A DNA stretch of 64,000 bases from Denitrobacterium detoxificans (GCF_015062615.1 NZ_SUUH01000003.1:196922-260921), one strand, 5' to 3'; numbered from the stretch's first letter, positions 25,075-34,383 are shown. Translations and numbers: made by a program. The notes: generated by a model from the sequence alone, not told the origin.

Positions 25075-26983
25075 ACTGCTCATGGCCAACGAGGCGTTCG
25101 CGTATGCCGCCCTTGAGGCGGGCGTGAACGTCGTAGCGGGGTATCCGGGCACGCCGTCCAGCGAGCTTGTGGAAACGGTGGCGAAGCTGCATGCCGCAGG
25201 CGTTGCGCAGGGCGTGCACGTGGAATGGTCCACCAACGAGAAGGCGGCGCTCGAGCTTCTGGCTGGCGCGTCCATGAGCGGCGCGCGTTGCCTGTTTACG
25301 TGTAAGCAGATGGGCATGAACGTTGCCAGCGATGCGCTCATGAGCTTGAACTACGTGGGCATTCGCGGGGGCCTTGTGCTGTTTGTGGCCGACGACCCTG
25401 GTCCTATTTCCAGCCAGACAGAACAAGACACGCGTCGCTACGCGAACTTCGCGAAGGTGCCTGTGTTCGATCCCAGTACGCCCGATGAGGGCTATGCCAT
25501 GATGAAGGAGGCCTTTGAGGTTTCCGAAAAGTATGGCACGCCCGTTATCGTGCGCCCCACCACGCGCGTGAATCATGCGAGCACGTTCTTCGACGTGCCC
25601 GCGGAAACGCATGCACGCCCCATTCCCGAAGGTGGTTTCCAGCGCAGCGACAAGTGGATCATCTTTCCGCGTCGCGCCTACCAAGCTCATGGGGAAATCA
25701 ACGAGCGCCTTGCCGCCATTGCCGAAGAGCAGTCCGAGGGTGCGTTCAACCAGATGGAGCAGCGGGGGAGCGCTCCCGTGCGAGGCATCGTTGCCGGCGG
25801 CGTGAGCAGCGCGTACGTGCGCGATGCACTTGCCATGCTGGAAGGCGAAGCCCAACGTGCGGGCAAGCCGGCTCCCGAGTATCGGTTTCTGCATGTGGGC
25901 ACGCCGTTCCCATTCCCCGAGCGCAAGGCGCTCGAATTCGCGGAGGGCCTGCAGGATGTGCTCGTGTTCGAAGAGCTCGATCATGTTCTGGAAGACGAAT
26001 TCCTGAAACTTGCGGGAAAGCATCGTCTACCGTATGCCGTGCATGGAAAACTCGATGGTCGCACGCTCGATCGCGGCGAGAACGGCATCGACGATGCGCT
26101 CGCTCGCCTGCGCGCGTTCCTTGCGTCGGGCGATGCGCGCCCCGAAGATTCCCCGATGGAAAGTGCGAACGAGGCGCCTGAAGCCATTCAGCCGCCCATG
26201 CGCCCGCCCGTCTTGTGCGCGGGCTGCCCGCATCGTGGCGCGTTTTATGCCGTGAAGCGTGCGGTGGGGAAGCGCCCCGCCGTGTTCTGCGGCGATATCG
26301 GTTGCTATACGCTGGGCAATGCAAAGCCGCTTGAGGCCATCGATACCTGCCTGTGCATGGGTGCGGGCATTACCATGGCGCAGGGCTTTGCCGTAGCCGA
26401 GCCTGATAGGAAGTGCATTTCGTTCGTGGGCGACTCCACGTTCTTCGCCAGTGGCATTACGGGTGTCGCGAACGCGGTCTACAACCAGCACGATATTACC
26501 GTGTGCGTGCTCGACAACGCCACCACAGCCATGACTGGCTCCCAGCCGCACCCTGGAACGGGGCAAACGCTCATGGGGCCGAAGACCAAGCCCATCAGCA
26601 TCGCCGAGGTGTTGCGTGCGCTGGGCGTGGAATGCATCGTGCGGGCGAACCCGCTCTATGCCGAAGAGGCCACGGCGGCTGCGCGGGAGGCCATTGACTT
26701 CCCAGGGCCCTCGGCCATCATCTTCGAGTCGCCCTGCATGCAGCTTGTGCGCCCCGAAGCGCCTGCCACGGTAGACGAAACGGCGTGCATTGGGTGCAGA
26801 AAGTGCCTCACCACGCTTGGTTGCCCTGCCATGACCTGGCACGAAGGCGTCATGCGCATCGATGCCACCCTGTGCTATGGCTGCGGCCTGTGCGTGGATT
26901 CCTGCCCTGTGCAGGCTATCGCTTCCCCCGTGCGCGAAGCGGGCCAGGTGCCCTTCGTCGCGTTCCGGAAGGAGGCGAAGTAG
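25064..26983 (+). CDS. iorA: Indolepyruvate:ferredoxin oxidoreductase alpha subunit
   Basis: 639 residues. It oxidatively decarboxylates aryl-pyruvates (from Trp, Phe, Tyr) to aryl-acetyl-CoA, reducing ferredoxin. The pyrimidine-binding part begins LMANEAFAYAALEAGVNVVAGYPGTPSSEL. The TPP part has CGDIGCYTLGNAKPLEAIDTC and FVGDSTFFASG. At the C-terminus are two 4Fe-4S clusters: CIGCRKCLTTLGC and CYGCGLCVDSCP. ATG 25064 overlaps purE. The longer open frame reaching back over purE has no support. iorB starts one base after the stop. Confidence 0.95.
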   Translation: MPAKLLMANEAFAYAALEAGVNVVAGYPGTPSSELVETVAKLHAAGVAQGVHVEWSTNEKAALELLAGASMSGARCLFTCKQMGMNVASDALMSLNYVGIRGGLVLFVADDPGPISSQTEQDTRRYANFAKVPVFDPSTPDEGYAMMKEAFEVSEKYGTPVIVRPTTRVNHASTFFDVPAETHARPIPEGGFQRSDKWIIFPRRAYQAHGEINERLAAIAEEQSEGAFNQMEQRGSAPVRGIVAGGVSSAYVRDALAMLEGEAQRAGKPAPEYRFLHVGTPFPFPERKALEFAEGLQDVLVFEELDHVLEDEFLKLAGKHRLPYAVHGKLDGRTLDRGENGIDDALARLRAFLASGDARPEDSPMESANEAPEAIQPPMRPPVLCAGCPHRGAFYAVKRAVGKRPAVFCGDIGCYTLGNAKPLEAIDTCLCMGAGITMAQGFAVAEPDRKCISFVGDSTFFASGITGVANAVYNQHDITVCVLDNATTAMTGSQPHPGTGQTLMGPKTKPISIAEVLRALGVECIVRANPLYAEEATAAAREAIDFPGPSAIIFESPCMQLVRPEAPATVDETACIGCRKCLTTLGCPAMTWHEGVMRIDATLCYGCGLCVDSCPVQAIASPVREAGQVPFVAFRKEAK

Positions 26984-26984
26984 C

Positions 26985-27605
26985 ATGCTCAACGTGCTTA
27001 TCGCCGGCATTGGCGGCCAGGGTTCGGTGCTCGCCGCGAAGATCCTCGCCCAAGCCGCGCAGAATCGCGGTTGGCAGGTGCGCACTGCCGAGACCATCGG
27101 CATGGCGCAGCGAGGCGGCAACGTAACGTCGCACATTCGCATGGGCAGCAACGGCGAAGCGATTCACTCCTCGCTCGTGGCGCATGGCCAGGCCGACCTT
27201 GTTATTGCGCTCGAGCCGGGCGAGGGCGTGCGCGCCCTTCCGTATTTGGCGCCCGATGGCCTGATGGTCTGCGCTTCCACGCCCATTCCCTCCGTGGCCA
27301 CCAGCTTGGCGGGCGATGCCTATCAGGCAGATGAGCTGCTTGCCCACCTGCGTTTCCATGCGGCCCATTTCGTGCAGGTCGACGAGGCTGCCATCTGCGA
27401 TGCGGTGGGTAGCCGCAAGGTGGCCAACGTAGTTATGCTCGCCGCCGCCGTCATTAGTTCCCGCAGGTGCCAGGCGGGTCTGGGCGACGCCATTGGGCTG
27501 GACGAATTGACGCGCGCTCTGGAAATGTGCGTGAAGGAGCGCTTTATTGCGCTAAACTGTTCCGCAATTGAACTGACGAACCAGGCGCTCTCGGGCGTCG
27601 AATAG
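26985..27605 (+). CDS. iorB: Indolepyruvate:ferredoxin oxidoreductase beta subunit
   Basis: 206 residues of the gamma-type 2-oxoacid oxidoreductase fold. It starts LNVLIAGIGGQGSVLAAKILAQAA and has TAETIGMAQRGGNVTSHIR, which binds CoA/TPP partner surfaces. The ATG at 26985 is preceded by GGAAGGAGG inside iorA. The enzyme needs both subunits. paaK follows 20 bp downstream. Confidence 0.94.
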   Translation: MLNVLIAGIGGQGSVLAAKILAQAAQNRGWQVRTAETIGMAQRGGNVTSHIRMGSNGEAIHSSLVAHGQADLVIALEPGEGVRALPYLAPDGLMVCASTPIPSVATSLAGDAYQADELLAHLRFHAAHFVQVDEAAICDAVGSRKVANVVMLAAAVISSRRCQAGLGDAIGLDELTRALEMCVKERFIALNCSAIELTNQALSGVE

Positions 27606-27625
27606 ACCAAGGCGATGATCAGGCT

Positions 27626-28864
27626 ATGCAAATGACCTCCGACCAGTTCGCGTTGCTTGCCAAGCAGCTCGAGAACCTCAAGGATCGTTCCGCGTTCTAC
27701 GCGAAGAAGTTCGAGGGTATCGATTTGGCCAGCGTAAAGACCCAGGCCGATTTCGAGAAGCTCCCCTTCAGCGAGAAGGCCGACTTGCGCGAGGCATATC
27801 CCCTGGGACTGGCTGCCGTGCCGGAAGAGCAGATCGTGCGTATTCACAGCAGTAGCGGCACCACGGGCACTCCCGTCATCGTTCCCTATACCGCCAAGGA
27901 CGTGGACGACTGGGGCGAGATGTTCAAGCGCTGCTACGAAATCGCGGGCATCACGAATCGCGATCGCATTCACATCACGCCGGGCTATGGCCTGTGGACG
28001 GCGGGCATCGGCTTTCAGAATGGCGCCGAGAAGCTGGGCGCTATGGCCATCCCCATGGGCCCGGGCAATACGAACAAGCAGATCCAGATGATGATCGACC
28101 TGAAGTCCACGGTTCTGTGCGCCACGGCAAGCTATGCGCTGCTGCTTGCCGAGGAAATCGAAAAGCGTGGCATTCAGGACCAGATTCACCTGCGCAAGGG
28201 CGTTATCGGCAGCGAGCGCTGGGGCGCCAAGACGCGCGAGCGCATTCAGGAAATCCTGGGCATCGAACTCTACGACGTGTATGGCCTTACTGAAATCTAC
28301 GGCCCCGGCATTGGCATTAGCTGCCCGGAAAACGATGGCATGCACGTGTTCAACGACTACGTGTACGTGGAAATCATCGACCCGGAAACGGGCGAGGTGC
28401 TTCCCGATGGCGAGTGGGGTGAAATCGTGCTCACCACGCTGCAGAAGGAAGGCGCTCCGCTCATTCGCTTCCGCACGCACGACCTATCGCGCATCGTGCC
28501 TGGCACGTGCGCGTGCGGTCGCGAAGACGTGCGACTCGACATCATCTCGGGCCGTTCCGACGACATGATGAAGATTCATGGCGTGAACGTGTTCCCCAGC
28601 CAGATCGAGGAAGTGCTCGCCGCGTTCGACGGCGCTTCGAGCGAGTACCAGATTCGCATTTCGCACCTGGACGGCCGCGACACCATGCGTCTGTACGTTG
28701 AGGCGGTAAGCGGCGAAGTCGACTTCGCGCAGCTGGGCAAGCAGATTGCCGCCGAGGTGAAGAGCCGCATCGGCTTTACGCCGCTGGTGAAGATCGTCGA
28801 GTTGGGGCTGCTGCCTCGCAGCGAGAAGAAGAGCAAGCGCGTGTACGACGAGCGCTACGAATAG
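27626..28864 (+). CDS. paaK: Phenylacetate-CoA ligase
   Basis: 412 residues, adenylate-forming enzyme. The ATP loop is HSSSGTTGTPVIVPYT; later motifs include YGLTEIYGPGI and the hinge RSDDMMKIHGVNVFP. It is slightly shorter than the typical ~430. In an operon with IorAB it can interconvert aryl-acetyl-CoA and free aryl-acetates, and in the reverse sense could yield ATP; direction here is inference. The ribosome site ahead of ATG 27626 is weak, so coupling to iorB is likely. Confidence 0.92.
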   Translation: MQMTSDQFALLAKQLENLKDRSAFYAKKFEGIDLASVKTQADFEKLPFSEKADLREAYPLGLAAVPEEQIVRIHSSSGTTGTPVIVPYTAKDVDDWGEMFKRCYEIAGITNRDRIHITPGYGLWTAGIGFQNGAEKLGAMAIPMGPGNTNKQIQMMIDLKSTVLCATASYALLLAEEIEKRGIQDQIHLRKGVIGSERWGAKTRERIQEILGIELYDVYGLTEIYGPGIGISCPENDGMHVFNDYVYVEIIDPETGEVLPDGEWGEIVLTTLQKEGAPLIRFRTHDLSRIVPGTCACGREDVRLDIISGRSDDMMKIHGVNVFPSQIEEVLAAFDGASSEYQIRISHLDGRDTMRLYVEAVSGEVDFAQLGKQIAAEVKSRIGFTPLVKIVELGLLPRSEKKSKRVYDERYE

Positions 28865-28887
28865 CGCGTTTCGCACATACATCAGTG

Positions 28888-28917
28888 GGGGCGGCTGCGC
28901 GATTGCGTGGCCGCCCC
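28888..28917 (+). terminator. Hairpin after paaK
   Basis: GGGGCGGC (28888-28895) pairs with GCCGCCCC (28910-28917), followed only by TTGCTAT. Probably a terminator with a poor U tract. Confidence 0.55.
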
Positions 28918-28966
28918 TTGCTATGTGCTCATTTTGCCGAGGTATTCCCTTTTTCGCGACGTATTG

Positions 28967-29086
28967 TATAATACCCCTAACACTTTAGCACTTTATCGTA
29001 CTAAAGTGGCCAGGTCAGAAACCTGTTATCAATAATCCGCTTGGAAAAATGAGCGGTTTTGGAAGAAGAGCGACCAGTATACTGGT
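28967..29086 (+). promoter_or_regulatory. his operon promoter/leader with three inverted repeats
   Basis: A consensus -10 TATAAT (28967-28972) is followed by CACTTTAG...CTAAAGTG (28981-28988 and 29001-29008). A small hairpin CCGCT/AGCGG with TTTT (29037-29060) resembles an attenuator, and a perfect 14-nt palindrome ACCAGTATACTGGT lies at 29073-29086, 30 nt before the hisZG start. No T-box motif and no run of His codons was seen. Repressor sites or a short attenuator are the simplest readings. Confidence 0.45.
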
Positions 29087-29115
29087 GTATGGGCCAAGCG
29101 AAAGGTGGGGATGAC

Positions 29116-30729
29116 ATGAATTACGTTACGCCGGCGGGATTGCGCGATGTTATGCCCGAAGAAGCGCTGCAGCGCGAACAGATCAACAGCCAGGTTCAGG
29201 CGTTGTTCTCGGAGCATGGCTACGCGCCCATCGAAACCCCGTCCCTCGAGCGCATGGACGTCCTGCGCGCCGCGGGCCGCATTCCGTCTTTGCCCTTCAA
29301 GCTCTTCGACGCTTCGGGCGATTTGCTCGCCCTGCGCCCCGACGTGACCATGCAGGTGGCGCGCATGTGCGCAACGCGTCTGCGCGGCCAGGCGGGCCCC
29401 TTCCGCTTTCGCTATACGCAGCGCGTGTTCCGCGAGGCCGACCAGCAGGCCGCTTCGCGCGAGCTCACGCAGATTGGCCTGGAATGCCTGGGCATCGAAG
29501 GCCCGCAGGTCGACGCTGAAATCGTGGGCCTGTTCGCCTCGGCGCTGCGTTCCGCTGGGCTGGCCACGTTCAAGATCGCGCTTGGCACCGTGGGCGTCTT
29601 GCGCGCGCTGCTGGAAACCTGCCCGGCCGATGGCGCCTGGAAGAACCAGGTGCTCGAAGCGTACCACGCATCCGATTTCATCGAGCTCGATCGCCTGACC
29701 TCGCTGCCCGAGGTCCCCACGGCGTTCGCGCGTGCCATTGCGCAGTTGCCGCTCATTCGTGGTGGCCGCGACGCCATCGAGCGCGCCCGTCAGCTTGCCG
29801 AGCCGCTGGGGTGCGCCCGTGGCCTGGCCGATCTGGCCAGCACGTTCGACATCCTGTGCGAGCAGGGCATGGAAGACGCGCTGCTCATCGACTTCAGCAT
29901 CATGAGCTCGTTCGACTATTACACGGGCATCGTCTTCGAGGCGTACGTGCCCGGCATGGGCGCCAGCCTGGGAAGCGGCGGCCGCTACGACGGCATGCTT
30001 GCCTCCTACGATGGCGATTCGCTTCCCGCTGGTGGCTTCGCGTTCTACTTGGAGCAGGTCATGGCCGCGCTTGCGGGCCAGGCGGGCGCTAGTCGCCCCT
30101 TGCGCATTGCCGTGCCGAAGGGCTCGCTCAATGCCGACACCATTCGCGTCTTGGCGCAAGCCGGTCTCGATACCACCGGCCTGGAAGACCCGGGCCGCCA
30201 GCTCATCATCAGCAACCCGGGCGTCGATTACATCATCGTGCGTCCCACTGATGCTCCGGTCTTCGTGGCCATGGGCGCTGCGGATTGCGGCATCTGCGGT
30301 CGCGATAGCCTCGTCGAGGCAAGTCCCGACGTGGTGGAGCTCGTCGATTTGCAATACGGCGCATGCAAGTTCGTGGTGGCGCAGCCCAAGGGTGCAACGC
30401 CCGCAGTACAGGAACGCTATCGCAAGCTGGGCAGCATCCGCGTTACCACCAAGTATCCCAACATCACGAAGGCGTATTACGATCGCATTGGCCAGCAGGT
30501 GGAAATCGTTCGTCTGCACGGCAATATCGAATTGGGCCCGCTCATTGGCATGTCCGACCGCATTGTCGACATCACCGCCACGGGCACCACGCTTCGCGAG
30601 AACAACCTGGAAGTGGTGGACGACGTCATGGAATCCACTGCTCGTTTCTTCGCCAACCCTTGCGCGTTCCGCATGGACGAACGCGTGTTGCGCCTAGCCA
30701 CAACGTTGAAAACCAACATCGCAGAGTAG
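29116..30729 (+). CDS. hisG: Fused HisZ-HisG ATP phosphoribosyltransferase
   Basis: 537 residues. Residues 1-326 are HisZ, a histidyl-tRNA-synthetase-like regulatory subunit: MNYVTPAGLRDVMPEEAL, LRPDVTMQVARM, FRYTQRVFRE and DYYTGIVFEAYVPG. Residues from about 328 are a short-form HisG: LRIAVPKGSLNADTIR, CGICGRDSLVE and the PRPP loop DITATGTTLRENNLE. Short HisG normally needs a separate HisZ; here both are in one reading frame with no stop or shift. It makes PR-ATP, the first step of histidine synthesis and likely feedback-controlled. ATG 29116 follows AAAGGTGGGG. First gene of the operon. Confidence 0.93.
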   Translation: MNYVTPAGLRDVMPEEALQREQINSQVQALFSEHGYAPIETPSLERMDVLRAAGRIPSLPFKLFDASGDLLALRPDVTMQVARMCATRLRGQAGPFRFRYTQRVFREADQQAASRELTQIGLECLGIEGPQVDAEIVGLFASALRSAGLATFKIALGTVGVLRALLETCPADGAWKNQVLEAYHASDFIELDRLTSLPEVPTAFARAIAQLPLIRGGRDAIERARQLAEPLGCARGLADLASTFDILCEQGMEDALLIDFSIMSSFDYYTGIVFEAYVPGMGASLGSGGRYDGMLASYDGDSLPAGGFAFYLEQVMAALAGQAGASRPLRIAVPKGSLNADTIRVLAQAGLDTTGLEDPGRQLIISNPGVDYIIVRPTDAPVFVAMGAADCGICGRDSLVEASPDVVELVDLQYGACKFVVAQPKGATPAVQERYRKLGSIRVTTKYPNITKAYYDRIGQQVEIVRLHGNIELGPLIGMSDRIVDITATGTTLRENNLEVVDDVMESTARFFANPCAFRMDERVLRLATTLKTNIAE

Positions 30730-30743
30730 AAGGAGAGTGACCC

Positions 30744-32036
30744 ATGCGACGTGTAGTGCTGAATGCGGGAGAAAAGTTCAATAACGGCCACCTGAAGCGC
30801 ACGAGCGCCTTCAATGCACAGGCCCTGAAGGCTGCCACCGACATCGTCGATGCGGTGCGCGAAGGCGGCGACGCTGCGCTGCGCGATTTCACCGCGCGCT
30901 TCGACGGCGTTGAACTCGAGAGCTTCCGCGTAAGCCAGGAGGCCATCGATGCGGCCCTGGCTACGCTCGACCCCAATCTGGCGAAGAGCCTGCAACACGC
31001 CGCCAACCAGGTTCGCGAGTTCCACGAGCGTCAGCTGCAGGAAAGCATGTTTGCCGTGCGTCCCAACGGCGCGCTTATTGGCAGCAAGCTTACGCCCATC
31101 GAGGCCGTGGGTATCTACGTTCCCGGAGGCCGCGCCCTGTATCCTTCCAGCGTTATCATGAACGCCATTCCCGCCCAGGTGGCAGGCGTGGAGCGCATCG
31201 TGTGCGTTACGCCTCCCACGAAGGATGGTTCGCTTGATCCGGCCGTTCTGGAAGCCTGTCGCATCTGCGGCGTAAGCGAGATCTACTCCATCGGCGGCGC
31301 GCAGGCCATTGCCGCGCTGGCGTATGGCACGGAAACCATCGAGCCCGTCAACAAGATCACGGGTCCTGGCAATGCGTACGTTGCAGCGGCCAAGAAGATC
31401 GTCATGGGCGATGTGGGCATCGACATGATCGCCGGCCCCTCCGAAGTTTGCGTGGTTGCCGACGAAACGGCCGACCCGAAGATGGTCGCCATCGACCTCA
31501 TGGCCCAGGCCGAGCACGACCCGCTGGCCAGCTGCTATCTGGTGTGCTTCGATGCCGCGTATGCCGATGAGGTGGAAGCCAACATCGAGCAGCACATGAA
31601 GCGCAGCACGCGTGCCGACATCACCACGGCTAGCCTGCGCGACCAGGGTCTCATCGTGGTCTGCCCCGACATGGAAACGGCCATGGGCGCGGTGAACGTC
31701 ATCGCCCCCGAGCACCTGGAAATGCACATCGCCAACGCCATGGGCCAGTTGGGTGCCGTCCGCAACGCGGGCGCCATCTTCCTGGGCGAATGGACTCCCG
31801 AGGCCGTGGGCGACTACGTGGCCGGCCCGAACCACACGCTTCCCACCGGTGGCACCGCGAAGTTCAGCAGTCCGCTAGGCACCATGGACTTCATGAAGCA
31901 CTCGAGCGTCATCCAGTACACGCGTCAGTCGCTCGCTGACGACGGTGACGCCATCGTGGCCATTGCCGATCGCGAGGGCCTGTGGAGTCACGCGGAAAGC
32001 GTGCGCCTGCGCCTGCAGGAGCTGAATCGTGGCTAA
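30744..32036 (+). CDS. hisD: Histidinol dehydrogenase
   Basis: 430 residues. It oxidises histidinol to histidine in two NAD steps with zinc. Landmarks are VGIYVPGGRALYPSSVIMNAIPA, the NAD-binding SIGGAQAIAALAYG, GPGNAYVAAAKK, DMIAGPSEV and the zinc/catalytic strand MAQAEHDP. ATG 30744 follows AAGGAGAG, 14 bp after hisZG. It overlaps hisC by 8 nt. Confidence 0.96.
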   Translation: MRRVVLNAGEKFNNGHLKRTSAFNAQALKAATDIVDAVREGGDAALRDFTARFDGVELESFRVSQEAIDAALATLDPNLAKSLQHAANQVREFHERQLQESMFAVRPNGALIGSKLTPIEAVGIYVPGGRALYPSSVIMNAIPAQVAGVERIVCVTPPTKDGSLDPAVLEACRICGVSEIYSIGGAQAIAALAYGTETIEPVNKITGPGNAYVAAAKKIVMGDVGIDMIAGPSEVCVVADETADPKMVAIDLMAQAEHDPLASCYLVCFDAAYADEVEANIEQHMKRSTRADITTASLRDQGLIVVCPDMETAMGAVNVIAPEHLEMHIANAMGQLGAVRNAGAIFLGEWTPEAVGDYVAGPNHTLPTGGTAKFSSPLGTMDFMKHSSVIQYTRQSLADDGDAIVAIADREGLWSHAESVRLRLQELNRG

Positions 32037-33099
32037 GCTGCGTGCTTCGAATTCCCTGCTTCGCGGCGTCGAGCCTTATGACCCGAAGTACCTGCCTGCG
32101 CAGGTGGGGCTCAACGCCAACGAGACTACGTTCGATGTTCCCGCCGACGTGAGGCGGGCCATCGAAGGGGAAATCGCGCGCATGGCGTTCAATCGCTATC
32201 CCGACCCCATGGCCAACGAGCTGCGCCAGGCCATCGCCGAATGGCATGGGGTTACGCGTGACCAGGTAATTTGCGGCAATGGTGGCGACGAGTTGCTGTT
32301 CGATCTGGCTCTGGCCTGGGGCGGCGAGGGAAATGCGCTTCTGAACGTGCCGCCCACGTTCAGCGTGTACGCTGCCAACGCGCGCCTTACCGGCACGCAG
32401 GTCATCGACGTTCCGCGTCTGCCCGATTTTTCCATCGACCAAGACGCGGTCGTCGCACGCGCTTCGCAGGGCGATGTGGGCATGGTGGTCATCACCAGCC
32501 CGAACAATCCCACGGGCGATGTGGCGCCCCTTGCGTTCATCGAGCGCCTGCTGCAGGCTACCGATGCATTGGTGCTGGTCGACGAGGCATACATGGAATT
32601 CGCGCCGCGCGATGCCAGCGCCGCGCCGCTGCTTGCTACGTACGACAACCTGGTTATCCTGCATACGTTTTCCAAGGCATATCGCCTTGCGGGCGTGCGC
32701 ATGGGGTATCTGCTTGCGTCGTCTGCGGTTGTGGCCGAGCTTACGAAGGTACGCCAGCCGTATTCGGTCGATGCCGTTTCGCAGGCCATCGCCCTGCAGG
32801 TGGTGCGGCACCGCGTCGCGTTCGACGAGGGCATTGCGCTCGTCGTTGCCGAACGCGCCCGTCTTGCTGCGGAATTGCAGGCCCTACCGGGCGTCGTGGT
32901 GTATCCGAGTGCGGCGAACTTCCTGCTCGTGCGCTTCGAGCAGGATGCCTCTGTCGTATGGGAGCGCCTATACGAACAGGGCGTGCTCGTACGCGACTTC
33001 AGCGCAGGTGCGCTTACGTCTGGGTGCCTGCGCATTAGCGTGGGCATGCCCCAGGAAAATGATAGGCTTATCGCCGCTTTGCAGGCGATTTTGGCGTAG
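32029..33099 (+). CDS. hisC: Histidinol-phosphate aminotransferase
   Basis: 356 residues, fold type I PLP enzyme. It starts at a GTG (32029) inside the end of hisD, giving an 8-nt overlap and translational coupling. Motifs: LNANET, GNGGDELLF, VVITSPNNPTGD, LVDEAYMEF, and the PLP lysine in TFSKAYRLAGVRMGY. It transaminates imidazole-acetol phosphate. Some relatives also act on aromatic amino acids. Confidence 0.95.
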   Translation: MAKLRASNSLLRGVEPYDPKYLPAQVGLNANETTFDVPADVRRAIEGEIARMAFNRYPDPMANELRQAIAEWHGVTRDQVICGNGGDELLFDLALAWGGEGNALLNVPPTFSVYAANARLTGTQVIDVPRLPDFSIDQDAVVARASQGDVGMVVITSPNNPTGDVAPLAFIERLLQATDALVLVDEAYMEFAPRDASAAPLLATYDNLVILHTFSKAYRLAGVRMGYLLASSAVVAELTKVRQPYSVDAVSQAIALQVVRHRVAFDEGIALVVAERARLAAELQALPGVVVYPSAANFLLVRFEQDASVVWERLYEQGVLVRDFSAGALTSGCLRISVGMPQENDRLIAALQAILA

Positions 33100-33112
33100 A
33101 GAGGGGTCGATC

Positions 33113-33712
33113 ATGGCCGAAGGTACTCGCGTGGCGCACGTTACGCGCACGACCAAGGAAACCGATATCGACATCACCATCGACTTGGATGGCACGGGCA
33201 TTACCGACATTCAGACGGGCGTGCCCTTCTTCGACCATATGCTCGACGCATTTGGACGTCATGGCCTTTTCGACCTGCGCGTGCGCGCCAAGGGCGACAT
33301 AGAAGTCGACGCACATCATACCGTGGAAGATTGCGGCATCGTGCTTGGCCAGGCCATTGCGCAGGCGCTGGGCGACAAGCGCGGCATCGTGCGCTTTGGG
33401 AACAGCTTCGTTCCCATGGACGAATCGCTTCTGCTTGCTGCCATAGACATTTCGGGGCGCGGCCAGCTGCACTACGCCGTCGACCTGCCCATTCAAATCA
33501 TTGGCACGTTCGATACCTCGCTTGCGAAGGAGTTCTTCATCGCGCTGGCCAGCAACGCGGGGCTCACGCTGCACGTGCGCAGCCTTGCGGGCGAGAACGC
33601 GCATCACATCATCGAGGCCGCCTTCAAGGCCACGGGCCGTGCGTTGTGCCAGGCTACGCGCATCGACGCGCGCATTGCCAATGTGCTGCCTTCCACCAAG
33701 GGCGCCCTGTAG
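33113..33712 (+). CDS. hisB: Imidazoleglycerol-phosphate dehydratase
   Basis: 199 residues, the monofunctional type without the phosphatase domain. The metal-binding histidine motifs are FFDHMLDAFGRHG, DAHHTVEDCGI, and ENAHHIIEAAFKATGRAL. Histidinol phosphatase must come from elsewhere. ATG 33113 follows GAGAGGGG. Confidence 0.96.
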   Translation: MAEGTRVAHVTRTTKETDIDITIDLDGTGITDIQTGVPFFDHMLDAFGRHGLFDLRVRAKGDIEVDAHHTVEDCGIVLGQAIAQALGDKRGIVRFGNSFVPMDESLLLAAIDISGRGQLHYAVDLPIQIIGTFDTSLAKEFFIALASNAGLTLHVRSLAGENAHHIIEAAFKATGRALCQATRIDARIANVLPSTKGAL

Positions 33713-33736
33713 CGCTCGTTTTGCCAAGGAGTTCAC

Positions 33737-34381
33737 ATGATCGCGGTCGTCGATTATTGCAAGGGTAATTTGAAGAGCGTCCAGCGCGGACTTGCTGCCG
33801 TAGGTGGGGAAGCGGAAATCGTTTCCGACCCTGCGCGCATCGCGTCCGCCCAGGCCATCGTGCTACCGGGCGTGGGCGCATTCGCTGATGCCTCCGCTTC
33901 CATGCTCCAGAGCGGGCAGATGGAGGTTATTCGCGAGCGCATTGCCCAAGGCGTGCCATTTTTGGGCATCTGTTTGGGCCTACACCTGCTCTTCGCCGAG
34001 GGCACCGAAGGGGGCAATCCCACTGCCCCCGGTTTGGGCGTCATTCCCGGCGTCGTGGATCGCATGCACTCGCATGATGAGTCGGGTGCGTTCTACAAGG
34101 TTCCCCACGTGGGATGGAATACTATCGAGCCCGCCGTCGGCTCGAATTGGGATGCGTGCCGCCTGCTGGCGGGCATACCCGAAGGTGAGTATTTCTACTT
34201 CACCCATAGCTACATTGCCTGCGAAAGCGAATGCATGGTCGCCACGACCCAGCATTCGGTGGCGTTTCCCAGCGTCGTGCAGCGGGGCAACGCGTATGGC
34301 GTGCAGTTCCACCCCGAGAAATCCTCGGATGCCGGCTTGGCCGTGCTTCGCAATTTTATGAGCATCGTAAAGGAAGGTTAG
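33737..34381 (+). CDS. hisH: Imidazole glycerol phosphate synthase, glutaminase subunit
   Basis: 214 residues, class I glutamine amidotransferase. The nucleophile is in LGICLGLHLLF and the His-Glu pair in GVQFHPEKSSD. It feeds ammonia to HisF, encoded two genes later. ATG 33737 follows AAGGAG. hisA starts two bases after its stop. Confidence 0.95.
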   Translation: MIAVVDYCKGNLKSVQRGLAAVGGEAEIVSDPARIASAQAIVLPGVGAFADASASMLQSGQMEVIRERIAQGVPFLGICLGLHLLFAEGTEGGNPTAPGLGVIPGVVDRMHSHDESGAFYKVPHVGWNTIEPAVGSNWDACRLLAGIPEGEYFYFTHSYIACESECMVATTQHSVAFPSVVQRGNAYGVQFHPEKSSDAGLAVLRNFMSIVKEG

Positions 34382-34383
34382 CC

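Noticed and set aside
24896..26983. Longer IorA or a PurE-IorA fusion
   Set aside because: The upstream part is a different frame inside purE. ATG 25064 gives the full IorA N-terminus and purE has its own stop at 25074.
28973..29115. T-box or histidine leader peptide before hisZG
   Set aside because: No GGTGGTACCGCG-type motif and no short frame with consecutive His codons was found.
29059..30729. Frameshift or assembly joining of hisZ and hisG
   Set aside because: The reading frame is continuous with normal codon use through the junction and both domains are complete.
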